Positions 1 to 7,594 of a stretch of DNA of 64,000 bases are shown here, one piece after another. A program made the translations under genes and the position numbers. Origin of the DNA: Synechococcus sp. CBW1002 (GTDB lineage Bacteria > Cyanobacteriota > Cyanobacteriia > PCC-6307 > Cyanobiaceae); NCBI RefSeq assembly GCF_015840915.1, contig NZ_CP060398.1, positions 806,001 through 870,000 on the forward strand, in the 5' to 3' direction. The first letter of the stretch is position 1. Each line of letters begins with the position of its first letter. Below the pieces are notes generated by a model. The model made no database searches, was not told where the DNA came from, and saw only the letters and a program-made list of their open reading frames with translations.

Positions 1-308
1 GCCTTAGCTGTGTAGCCCGCAAAGCCGAGAAAGAACTGAATATAGGCGTTCTCTCTGATCTGATGGACTGTCTCTTCGTCGGTGAGCCCTAACTTCTGTT
101 TGATGTAGAGAGCACCAAAGGCCATTCTCACTGATTTGGCTGGAGCGCCAATTGTGGCGCTGAATTGAGGGGCATAGGTTTCTTCCAGCTCATCCCATGG
201 GATCAGCCCCTCCAGTTGAACCCAGCGATTCTCGGGATCAAGTGTGCCGCCAAATGGCAGGTGGAACTCCTTGATTGAGATCTGACCGTTATTGTGCCTC
301 CGGTACAT
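1..308 (-). CDS. DUF772-type transposase, amino-terminal part (runs off window)
   Basis: These are the first 102 residues of a transposase of the DUF772 type (IS5/IS1182-like). The ATG at 308-306 opens MYRRHNNGQ. The amino-terminal signatures of this family then follow without a break: FGGTLDPENRWVQL, IPWDELEETYA and GAPAKSVRMAFGALYIKQKL. The protein is clearly related to the IS-D transposase at 2531-9765 but not identical, so it comes from a sibling element. The catalytic DDE part lies beyond the edge. Nothing in the visible part is broken, so it may be functional. Confidence 0.7.
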   Translation of the reverse strand, partial: MYRRHNNGQISIKEFHLPFGGTLDPENRWVQLEGLIPWDELEETYAPQFSATIGAPAKSVRMAFGALYIKQKLGLTDEETVHQIRENAYIQFFLGFAGYTAK

Positions 309-424
309 ATGGAACGATCAGGAGTAAAGGCAATCACGGATTGCCTGATTCACGGCCACTTTAGCGGTTTCTCATGCTTGAGACCAGCTGCGGCGCAATG
401 GATCTGGATTTTTCAGGAGTCCCT
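1..424 (-). mobile_element. DUF772-type insertion sequence, 5' part, cut by window edge
   Basis: The element reads leftwards out of the window. Its outer end is at 424, where the reverse strand begins AGGGACTCCTGAAAAATCC. This resembles the IS-D end AGGGCTTCCTGAGAAAG seen at 2415. It is inserted into the carboxy-terminal remnant of an IS-D transposase (425-537). About 100 bp of leader separates the end from the transposase start at 308. The other end is outside the window, so no target duplication can be checked. Confidence 0.7.
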
Positions 425-537
425 CAGTAGCTGAAACAAGAAGGCAAAAAGAACCAAAAGAAGCCCCAGCAGCTTCTCGAGGTTCATTACCAGTACAGCC
501 AATGCAATGGCTGATCCTTGGGTGGCAGCGAGCTTCC
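425..537 (-). pseudogene. IS-D transposase, carboxy-terminal remnant
   Basis: The reverse strand reads KLAATQGSAIALAVLVMNLE and then a leucine-rich LLGLLLVLFAFLFQLL. This is nearly the same as the end of the IS-D transposase at 9590-9700. The remnant is cut on one side by the neighbouring DUF772 element (at 424) and on the other by IS-C (at 538). It is not functional. Confidence 0.8.
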
Positions 538-695
538 GGGACCTATCAGGGAAGTTGTCCGCTCGGGGTGCTGAGCTGAGCACCGAACTTGAGTGTACTG
601 CGGGTTGAGGTTCAGGGTCGCCGTGGCCGGGGTGTCGTTGTCATCGATGGCTGTCTTTGGTCGGGGTTGGGGCGTCCGGCCCCTGTTCGCGGCTG

Positions 696-731
696 TGTCC
701 GATGGCGCCCACCGAGGGGCGCCATCGGACA
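696..731. terminator. 14-bp perfect stem-loop downstream of IS-C orfB
   Basis: TGTCCGATGGCGCC (696-709) is followed by an 8-base loop and its exact complement (718-731). It lies just beyond the stop of the reverse-strand transposase. There is no T-run, so it may act as an mRNA-stabilising or attenuating hairpin rather than a simple terminator. IS-B has GC-rich palindromes at the same place (about 3659-3710). Confidence 0.4.
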
Positions 732-757
732 GCCACGGGGGCCTGGATTGTTGAGGG

Positions 758-1837
758 TCAAGTAGCGATAGGTTGCTGCGGACGGGGATGGTTGATGCTC
801 ACAACCTGTGGCTGGCTCCAGTCACGGATGTGACGACTCCAGCGCTGCGGATTCTTCTGCCGAGCTTCTTCGTAGGTCTTCTGCCGGATGGCACAGATCC
901 CATCGACCTGGCCGTAGTGCCGCTGATTGGGCGTCACGTACTTGATGCCGCTGTGCCGGTGCTCAGCGTTGTACCACTCGACAAAGCCATCCACCCAGGC
1001 TTTTACCGAGAGCAGTTCCCGGAAGCGCCGTAGCGGATAACTCTGGTGGTACTTCATGGTACGGAACCATGATTCAGCGTAGGCGTTGTCGTTGCTGACG
1101 CGCGGCCTGGAGAACGAGAGCGAAACACCCAGCTCCGCCATCTTGGCCGCCAAGGCGAATGAGCGCATGGGGGCGCCATTGTCCGAGTGCAGGACCGCAG
1201 CAGTCTCCTTGTTGATTCCTTCATCGCGGCAGACGCGATCAAAGAATGCGCTGGCGAGCACGCTGCATTCGCGCTCATGCACTTCCACTCCAAGGATGCG
1301 GCGGCTCCACACATCCATCACCATGTAGAGGTAGTAGAATTGACCCTTGACATGGCCGGGCAACAGGGTGATATCCCAGGCCAGCACTTGGTAAACTCCT
1401 GTTGCCTCCAGCACCGGGACTGGTCTTGGCTCGCGGGGAGAGCGGGCCCTGCCACGATGATTCAGCAGGCCTTCCTGCCGCATGATGCGATAGATCGTCG
1501 ACTCTGAACCCACATACATTCTCTCCTCAGCAAGAATGGCCACGATCTGAGCAGGCGCAAGATCGGCAAAGCGCGGATCATTGACGGAGTCAATCACCCG
1601 CTGCCGCTCTTTTGCCGTGAATCTGTGAGCCACTTCACGTGGGGCACCCTTGCGGCGGTCCACACTGAATCCCTGGCCGCTGATATCAAGCCCCCAGCGC
1701 CGCAGAGTGCGTGAACAGATGCCGATCAGATCAGCAACAGCCTTGATGGAAGCTCCTGCATTGAGGCCTTCATGGAGAAAGTCCATGGCTTTATTTCTCT
1801 GCTCTGACGGAATCAGGACTCCTCTTCTTGCAGCCAA
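758..1837 (-). CDS. IS-C OrfB, DDE transposase catalytic subunit
   Basis: This is the catalytic half of the IS-C transposase (retroviral-integrase fold). A helix-turn-helix-like stretch (KAVADLIGICSRTLRRWG) comes first. The triad is the Asp in AWDITLLPG, the Asp in LHSDNGAPMRS and the Glu in NDNAYAESWF, with 35 residues between the last two, as is usual for IS3-like enzymes. The frame overlaps the end of orfA by 25 bases and lies in the -1 frame. It is therefore probably made as an OrfAB fusion by frameshifting at A6G (1855-1849). It looks intact. Confidence 0.85.
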   Translation of the reverse strand: MAARRGVLIPSEQRNKAMDFLHEGLNAGASIKAVADLIGICSRTLRRWGLDISGQGFSVDRRKGAPREVAHRFTAKERQRVIDSVNDPRFADLAPAQIVAILAEERMYVGSESTIYRIMRQEGLLNHRGRARSPREPRPVPVLEATGVYQVLAWDITLLPGHVKGQFYYLYMVMDVWSRRILGVEVHERECSVLASAFFDRVCRDEGINKETAAVLHSDNGAPMRSFALAAKMAELGVSLSFSRPRVSNDNAYAESWFRTMKYHQSYPLRRFRELLSVKAWVDGFVEWYNAEHRHSGIKYVTPNQRHYGQVDGICAIRQKTYEEARQKNPQRWSRHIRDWSQPQVVSINHPRPQQPIAT

Positions 1838-2322
1838 AGCTGATCGAGCTTTTTTGACAGCATCAGCAATGTTGCCGCCTCCGAAAGAGCTTTTTCCTTC
1901 TTCTGCAACTCACGTTCAAGGCGCCGGATCTGGCGTGCCTGCTCCTGGTTTTTGCGCTGTAGATCCCTGTGGTCGGTCATGGTCGGCGCGCTGGGGCCAT
2001 TGGCATCCTCAGCGGCCTGGCGCCAGCGGGCAAGCTGTTTGGGGTAGAGGCCCCGCTCACGGCAGTAAGCGCCGAGATCGGGGCCGCTGAGGCCTGCGGC
2101 CTGGATCACGGCGGCCAGTTTGTCGGATGCGCCCCACTGCTCCGGCGGCTTGCTGGTGGCCGGCACCAGCTGGCCCTCTTTCTGCCACTGACTGCGCCAG
2201 TTGTAGAGGGTCTGGGTAGTGATGCCGGTGGAGCGAGCGATCTCGGCCACGCTCTCTCGGTTGGGCGGGCTCATGCGATTGCGGATCTCAGCCCGCACGG
2301 CCTGGTCATAAATCGGTTTCAT
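1813..2322 (-). CDS. IS-C OrfA, DNA-binding subunit
   Basis: A 169-residue protein. It has a helix-turn-helix near residues 20-50 (ESVAEIARSTGITTQTLYNW), a second such region around GLYPKQLARWRQ, and a charged coiled coil near the carboxy end (RRLERELQKKEKAL) that probably mediates dimer formation. The end of the gene contains A AAA AAG in the reading frame (1855-1849). This is the classic -1 slippery heptamer of IS3-type elements and leads into orfB. The start is the ATG at 2322. Confidence 0.85.
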   Translation of the reverse strand: MKPIYDQAVRAEIRNRMSPPNRESVAEIARSTGITTQTLYNWRSQWQKEGQLVPATSKPPEQWGASDKLAAVIQAAGLSGPDLGAYCRERGLYPKQLARWRQAAEDANGPSAPTMTDHRDLQRKNQEQARQIRRLERELQKKEKALSEAATLLMLSKKLDQLWLQEEES

Positions 2323-2667
2323 GGTCCTCGGTTTGGCCCCCTAGTGGATGGGTCAGACCGAGCGGACTTCTTTCCTGACGCAGGGGGCCTGGACTAAATG
2401 TGTCTAGAATAATTAGGGCTTCCTGAGAAAGAGCAAAGCGGCTGCGCCGCAGTGGATCCGAGCAGATTTCAACTGTAGAATGTGCTCAATTCGGCTCGAT
2501 ATCGCCGAAAAGCAGTCCAGAGTTTTCCACATGTATCGGCGCGAGCATCGTCATCAGCTCTCGTTTGAGGATTTCTTCTTGCCGTTTGGCGGCAAACTCT
2601 CTGGTGACAATCGCTGGATCAAGCTTGCTGAGCTCATTCCCTGGGATGAGCTGGAGGACGACTACGC

Positions 2668-2762
2668 GGCGCCTATCAGCAAAGATGTCCGCTCAGGGTA
2701 CTGATCTGAGTACCTCAGAAAGCCTACTCCGGATGGAGGATCATGGGCTTCGAGATCGGATG
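2668..2762 (-). mobile_element. IS-B left-end remnant (95 bp)
   Basis: The sequence from GGCGCCTATCAGCAAAGATG onward is the same as the left end of the full IS-B copies. It stops abruptly at 2762, where IS-A begins. The preceding ACGC (2664-2667) pairs with ACGC at 5376-5379, just after the right end of the next IS-B. The two outer ends are therefore those of one original IS-B insertion into IS-D. Confidence 0.85.
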
Positions 2763-2842
2763 TGAGGTGGTCTGGCTTTTCTGGACAGGCCCCATCGTTA
2801 ACCTCTGAGGCGGGGTACCGCCCCTGAAAGGGGCTCCCACCG

Positions 2843-3130
2843 ATGAGCAAGCGCCGCACCCACAGCCCCGAGTTCAAGGCCAGGGTCGCCATGGAGGCGA
2901 TCAGTGGCCGCAAGACGATCCAGGAGATCGCCGCCGACCACGCCATCCACCCGATCCAGGTGAGCCAGTGGAAGCGGCAGCTCCTGGACGGTGCCAGCGA
3001 GCTCTTCACCCGAGGCAAGAAGACCAAGGACAAGGAGGAGGGGCAGGCCAAGGAGGCGGAGCTGTTCCAGCAGATCGGACGGCTGCAGATGGAGCTGGAG
3101 TGGCTCAAAAAAAAGTCTCAACTGCTCTGA
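2843..3130 (+). CDS. IS-A OrfA, helix-turn-helix subunit (copy 1)
   Basis: A 95-residue IS3-type OrfA. It has a helix-turn-helix (TIQEIAADHAIHPIQVSQWK) and a leucine-zipper-like tail (ELFQQIGRLQMELEWLKKKS). A short hairpin, GCCCC-TGAAA-GGGGC (2820-2834), ends eight bases before the ATG. It may mask the ribosome site in read-through transcripts, a known way for insertion sequences to stay quiet. The frame runs through A8 (3107-3114) and ends 14 bases later. This copy can still make OrfA but not a full transposase. Confidence 0.75.
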   Translation: MSKRRTHSPEFKARVAMEAISGRKTIQEIAADHAIHPIQVSQWKRQLLDGASELFTRGKKTKDKEEGQAKEAELFQQIGRLQMELEWLKKKSQLL

Positions 3131-3524
3131 TGCCCGTGAACTGCGCAAGCTGGTCGATCACGACCACCCCGAGCTCAGCATCAGCAGGCAGTGTGCGCTG
3201 CTGGGGCTGCCTCGATCCACGCTGTACTACCGGCCGACACCGGTCCGTGTATCGACGCTGCGGATCATGGCCAGGATCGATGCTCTCTACCTGGAGGATC
3301 CCTGCAGCGGCAGCCGCCGGATGGTGGACTATCTGGCCCAAGATGGTATCCCGATCAGCCGAGATCGAGTGCGAAACCTCATGCGGCGCATGGGATTACG
3401 GGCGATCTACCAGAAGCCCCGGACGACGGTTCCAGGTGATCCGTCCGTGCGGTTCCCCTGCCTGGTGGACCTCACGCAGGTCACGTCGGTGGATCAGGTC
3501 TGGGCGACCGACATCACCTACATC
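3108..3524 (+). pseudogene. IS-A OrfB, truncated amino-terminal half (copy 1)
   Basis: The frame entered by dropping one A from the A8 run reads SLNCSDARELRKLVDHDHPE and continues to the first catalytic Asp (QVWATDITYI). It is then cut by IS-B. The second Asp and the Glu are lost, so it cannot act. Compare the whole copies at 6071 and 47692. Confidence 0.85.
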
Positions 3525-3745
3525 GGCGCCTATCAGCAAAGATGTCCGCTCAGGGTACTGATCTGAGTACCTCAGAAAGCCTACTCCGGATGGAGGATCA
3601 TGGGCTTCGAGATCGGATGTTGATCGTCATCGCGCGTTGATCAGGAGCGCAGGCTTGAGCGGCCGGCCCCCGGTCGGAGGCTGAGGCCGGCCCGCCTCTT
3701 GCGGGCGGTCCAACCACAACCCCCTGGGGCCTGGGTTTCTGATCT

Positions 3746-4804
3746 TCAAGCAGCGACAGTGTCCTGCGGTCTGGGATGGTTGACCCGCACGACTGTTGGC
3801 TGAGCCCAATCGCGAGGTGGCCTGGCCCAGCGGCGTGGATGTTGCGCACGCGCCTGCTCATAGGTCTGCTGACGGACTCTGCAGATCGCGTCAGCTTCTC
3901 CGTAGTGACGTTGATTGGGCGTCACATACTTGATGCCGCTGTGACGATGCTCAGCGTTGTACCAGTCAACAAAACCATCGACCCAGGCACGCACTGAGAG
4001 AAGATCCCGGAAACGACGCACTGGATAGCTCTGGTGATATTTCATGGTTCGGAACCATGACTCAACGTAGGCGTTGTCATTGCTCACCCGCGGCCGCGAG
4101 AATGACAGGGAGATGCCGAGCTCGGCCAGCTTGGCGGCCAAGGTGTAGGAGCGCATGGGTGCTCCGTTATCGGCGTGCAGGATCGTGGTCGACCCCGAGC
4201 TGATCCCTTCATCACGGCAGACACGATCAAAGAAGTGCTTGGCCAGTTCGCCGCATTCACGATCGTGCACCTCAACACCAAGGATGCGCCGGCTCCACAC
4301 ATCCATCACCATATAAAGGTAGTAGAACTGACCCTTCACAGGCCCCGGCAACAGGGTGATATCCCAGGCCAGCACTTGATGGATGCCCGTTGCCTCCAGC
4401 ACGGGTGGCTCTCTTGGCTCCCGCGGTGGGCGGCTCCTGCCGCGATGATTTAACAGGCCTTCCTGGCGCATGATGCGGTAAATCGTTGACTCCGATCCCA
4501 CGTAGACTCCCTCCTCGGCAAGGATCGCCACGATCTGACCAGGCGTGAGATCGGCAAAGCGTGGATCGTTGACAGTGGACAACACCTGTTGGCGCTCCTC
4601 CTCGCTGAAACGATGCATGACATGCCTGGACGCTCCCTTGCGTTGATCGCAGCTGAATCCCTGGGTCCGAATCATCAAGCCCCATCGCCTCAGCGTGCGT
4701 GTCGCCAGGCCGAAAAGATCAGCAATGGCCTTGGCCGAAAGGCCACGACTGATGCCTTCCTGTAGAAGCGCGACGATCGCACCGCGATCGCCAGACGGAA
4801 TCAA
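3746..4804 (-). CDS. IS-B OrfB, DDE transposase catalytic subunit (copy 2)
   Basis: A 352-residue integrase-fold transposase. The Asp-Asp-Glu residues lie in AWDITLLPG, LHADNGAPMRS and NDNAYVESWF. If translated separately it starts at TTG (4804-4802), which overlaps the orfA stop as TTGA. The more likely product is an OrfAB fusion by -1 slippage at A6G (4843-4837) in the end of orfA. It looks intact and is essentially the same as the copies at 12401 and 34956. Confidence 0.85.
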   Translation of the reverse strand: MIPSGDRGAIVALLQEGISRGLSAKAIADLFGLATRTLRRWGLMIRTQGFSCDQRKGASRHVMHRFSEEERQQVLSTVNDPRFADLTPGQIVAILAEEGVYVGSESTIYRIMRQEGLLNHRGRSRPPREPREPPVLEATGIHQVLAWDITLLPGPVKGQFYYLYMVMDVWSRRILGVEVHDRECGELAKHFFDRVCRDEGISSGSTTILHADNGAPMRSYTLAAKLAELGISLSFSRPRVSNDNAYVESWFRTMKYHQSYPVRRFRDLLSVRAWVDGFVDWYNAEHRHSGIKYVTPNQRHYGEADAICRVRQQTYEQARAQHPRRWARPPRDWAQPTVVRVNHPRPQDTVAA

Positions 4805-5310
4805 GGATCCTCGTCCGGTTGAAAGATCTGGTTGAACTTTTTTGAGAGCATCAACAACGTCGCCGCTTCTGTCAGTGCTTTTTCTTTCTTCTGCAATTCA
4901 CGCTCCAGCTGGCGATTCCGCCGGACCAGTTCCTGATTCTTGCGTTGCAGTTCCCGCTGATCAGCCATGCTCGGCGCGCTGGGGCCATTGGCATCCTCGG
5001 CGGCCTGGCGCCAACGGGCAACCTGCTTGGGGTACAGCCCCCGCTCCCTGCAGAACGACCCGAGCTCGCTTCCGTTCAGTCCTGCGGCCTGGATCACGGC
5101 TGCCAGCTTGTCGGCAGCGCTCCACTGCTCCGGCGGCCGGTTCGTGGCAGGCACCAGCTGGCCCTGCTTCTGCCACTGGCTCCGCCAGTTGTAGATGGTC
5201 TGCGCCGTGATCCCGGTGTCGCGGGCGATCTCAGCCACGCTCTCAAGGTTCGGAGGGCTCATCCGCAGGCGGACGGCTTCCCGCAGAGCGGCGTCATAGG
5301 GCGGTTGCAT
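4801..5310 (-). CDS. IS-B OrfA, DNA-binding subunit (copy 2)
   Basis: A 169-residue protein with a helix-turn-helix (SVAEIARDTGITAQTIYNWR), a second one around GLYPKQVARWRQ and a coiled-coil tail (NRQLERELQKKEKALTEAA). The frame A AAA AAG (4843-4837) near the end is the expected frameshift signal. The start is the ATG at 5310, about 65 bp inside the element end. Confidence 0.85.
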   Translation of the reverse strand: MQPPYDAALREAVRLRMSPPNLESVAEIARDTGITAQTIYNWRSQWQKQGQLVPATNRPPEQWSAADKLAAVIQAAGLNGSELGSFCRERGLYPKQVARWRQAAEDANGPSAPSMADQRELQRKNQELVRRNRQLERELQKKEKALTEAATLLMLSKKFNQIFQPDEDP

Positions 5311-6070
5311 AGTCGTCGGTTGGGCCCCCAGGTGGACGGGTCAAACCGAGCGGACTTCTTTGCTGACACTGGGGGACGCGTCGCAGTTCTGCAAAGGCTT
5401 TGGGGCACCTGCCAAGCCATTTCGAATGGCATTGGGTGCCCTGATCATCAAAGCTCGCATGGCGATCACAGACGAGGAGCTGGTTGAGCAACTCAAGGAA
5501 AATCCGTACCTGCAATTCTTCATTGGATTAGAAGCGTTCCAGTTCTCAGCACCGTTCGATCCATCGATGATGGTCTATTTCCGGAAGCGCCTGCCGGAGT
5601 CAGTGATCAACGACTGCAACGAACGGATCGTGCGCCATGGGCTGAATGTGATCCAGGCCGCAGATGCCGACGATGATCAAGGTGCAGACAAAGGTGGCGG
5701 TTCTTCCACGGGGCATGGCAGCAATGATCACACGTCTATGCCATCGGCCAACCAAGGCACACTCTTGATTGACGCCACATGCGCACCGGTTGACATCCGC
5801 TATCCGACTGATTTATCTCTGCTCAATGAAGCCAGAGAAGTTACAGAAAAACTGATTGATGCGATGCATCCGCCGATCAGAGAGGCGTTTGGCCAGAAGC
5901 CACGTACGCATCGAAAGAAAGCCCGTCAGCAGTTTTTGGCAGTGGCAAAGAAGAAGCGCCCTCGCATCAGCAAGATTCGAAGAGCGATTAAGCAGCAGCT
6001 CGGCCATCTTCAACGGAATCTTGGCAGTATTGATGCCCTGATCGCTTGCGGTGCCTGAGGTGGGTGCCTT

Positions 6071-6976
6071 TTATTGGACAGTTCCGGCCCCTGACATCGT
6101 TAACCCAGGACGGGTGGAACATGGTTCGGCCTCAGTGTAGACCGCGTGGGGAGTTTTGCCTCCAAGGGAACTGTGAGGTCTTACATGGCAATACCGCCAC
6201 AGGAAGCGGGCCAGGCTGATTTCAGCGTCCCAGCCATCGCTGTATGCCCGTAGGTAGACCTCCTCGTACTTGACAGTCCTCCACAGCCGTTCAACAAGGA
6301 TGTTGTCGTAGCACCGCTTTCTGCCGGACCAGCTGATCTGGATCCGCTCCCCTTTGAGTCTGGCCACAAAGTCAGCGGACGTGAACTGACAGCCTTGATC
6401 GGAGTGGAAGATCTCTGGCCTACGGCCGCCTCCCAAGGCCATCTCCAGGGCCTCCAGACAGAACTTCGTGTCAAGGCTGTTGGAGAGCCTCCAGCTGAGC
6501 ACATGCCTGGAATGGAGATCCATGATCGCCACCAGATAGAGGAACCCTTTCTGCAGAGGGATGTAGGTGATGTCGGTCGCCCAGACCTGATCCACCGACG
6601 TGACCTGCGTGAGGTCCACCAGGCAGGGGAACCGCACGGACGGATCACCTGGAACCGTCGTCCGGGGCTTCTGGTAGATCGCCCGTAATCCCATGCGCCG
6701 CATGAGGTTTCGCACTCGATCTCGGCTGATCGGGATACCATCTTGGGCCAGATAGTCCACCATCCGGCGGCTGCCGCTGCAGGGATCCTCCAGGTAGAGA
6801 GCATCGATCCTGGCCATGATCCGCAGCGTCGATACACGGACCGGTGTCGGCCGGTAGTACAGCGTGGATCGAGGCAGCCCCAGCAGCGCACACTGCCTGC
6901 TGATGCTGAGCTCGGGGTGGTCGTGATCGACCAGCTTGCGCAGTTCACGGGCATCAGAGCAGTTGAGACTTTTTTT
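6071..6976 (-). CDS. IS-A OrfB, DDE transposase catalytic subunit (copy 2)
   Basis: An IS3-family integrase-fold transposase with catalytic residues in VWATDITYI, IFHSDQGCQF and CYDNILVERLW. There are 35 residues between the second Asp and the Glu. No good start codon or ribosome site precedes it. It joins OrfA only if one base is lost in, or skipped at, the A8 tract at 6977-6970. The fused product would read EWLKKSLNCSDARELRKLV. The gene is complete and the copy probably mobile. Confidence 0.85.
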   Translation of the reverse strand, partial: KKSLNCSDARELRKLVDHDHPELSISRQCALLGLPRSTLYYRPTPVRVSTLRIMARIDALYLEDPCSGSRRMVDYLAQDGIPISRDRVRNLMRRMGLRAIYQKPRTTVPGDPSVRFPCLVDLTQVTSVDQVWATDITYIPLQKGFLYLVAIMDLHSRHVLSWRLSNSLDTKFCLEALEMALGGGRRPEIFHSDQGCQFTSADFVARLKGERIQISWSGRKRCYDNILVERLWRTVKYEEVYLRAYSDGWDAEISLARFLWRYCHVRPHSSLGGKTPHAVYTEAEPCSTRPGLTMSGAGTVQ

Positions 6977-7241
6977 TGAGCCACTCCAGCTCCATCTGCA
7001 GCCGTCCGATCTGCTGGAACAGCTCCGCCTCCTTGGCCTGCCCCTCCTCCTTGTCCTTGGTCTTCTTGCCTCGGGTGAAGAGCTCGCTGGCACCGTCCAG
7101 GAGCTGCCGCTTCCACTGGCTCACCTGGATCGGGTGGATGGCGTGGTCGGCGGCGATCTCCTGGATCGTCTTGCGGCCACTGATCGCCTCCATGGCGACC
7201 CTGGCCTTGAACTCGGGGCTGTGGGTGCGGCGCTTGCTCAT
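6954..7241 (-). CDS. IS-A OrfA, helix-turn-helix subunit (copy 2)
   Basis: The same 95-residue protein as copy 1: helix-turn-helix followed by a leucine-zipper-like helix. It ends shortly after the A8 run. Its start is preceded by the same CCCC/GGGG hairpin. On its own it may act as an inhibitor of transposition, as OrfA proteins of IS3 elements often do. That role is family knowledge, not something seen here. Confidence 0.8.
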   Translation of the reverse strand: MSKRRTHSPEFKARVAMEAISGRKTIQEIAADHAIHPIQVSQWKRQLLDGASELFTRGKKTKDKEEGQAKEAELFQQIGRLQMELEWLKKKSQLL

Positions 7242-7594
7242 CGGTGGGAGCCCCTTTCAGGGGCGGTACCCCGCCTCAGAGGTTAACGATGGGGCCTGTC
7301 CAGAAAAGCCAGACCACCTCAGCCTGCCTTTTGGCCGCAGGAAGACACTGGTATCACAAACTCTTGGTGGTCAGCGAGCTGATTCGCCAGCAGAAGATTC
7401 TCTACCACTCAGACAGCAGAAGCATCCCCAATTGGATCGTGAGCCTCTTCCAAGCTCACATCAGGCCCATAGTTCGTGGCAAAGCCAGATGTAATGTCGA
7501 ATTCGGAGCCAAGATCTCAATTTTAGTTACGGGTGATGGATTCACCTACCTAGACCGCTTGAGCTACGACCCCTACAACGAAGGAGAAGATCTA

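Larger units (their letters stand above)
538..2387 (-). mobile_element. IS-C, IS3-like insertion sequence, 1850 bp, related to IS-B
   Basis: The ends were found by comparison with IS-B. The left end reads GGGACCTATCAGGGAAG and the right end, on the reverse strand, CCCCCTGCGTCAGGAAAG. Both are followed by GTCCGCTCGG, as in IS-B. The element has almost the same length as IS-B (1850 against 1851 bp) and the same orfA/orfB layout, but its proteins differ throughout. The flanks show no 4-bp duplication (TTCC against CCTG), so one flank has been rearranged since insertion. Confidence 0.75.
2763..3524 (+). mobile_element. IS-A copy 1, 5' part only
   Basis: It begins TGAGGTGGTCTGGCTTTTCT, the left end of IS-A, and runs through orfA and about half of orfB. 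It is cut at 3524 by a second IS-B. The 3' half is missing from this locus altogether and does not reappear beyond IS-B. This implies a deletion rather than a simple interruption. Confidence 0.85.
3525..5375 (-). mobile_element. IS-B copy 2, IS3-like, 1851 bp
   Basis: Its left end is GGCGCCTATCAGCAAAGATG. Its right end, read on the reverse strand, is CCCCCAGTGTCAGCAAAGAAG. The same 1851-bp unit recurs at 34735-36585 and, interrupted, at 10155-13680. The flanks here do not match each other: the left flank is IS-A, while the right flank is IS-D with ACGC. The ACGC partner is at 2664. This copy is therefore a recombination hybrid of two IS-B insertions. Confidence 0.85.
6056..7321 (-). mobile_element. 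IS-A copy 2, IS3 family, 1266 bp, complete
   Basis: The ends are TGAGGTGGGTGCCTTTTATT (6056) and, on the other strand, TGAGGTGGTCTGGCTTTTCT (7321). The target duplication GCC is perfect (6053-6055 and 7322-7324). The element sits inside the IS-D transposase gene and, once removed, restores its frame. The same 1266-bp unit recurs at 47677-48942. Confidence 0.9.
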
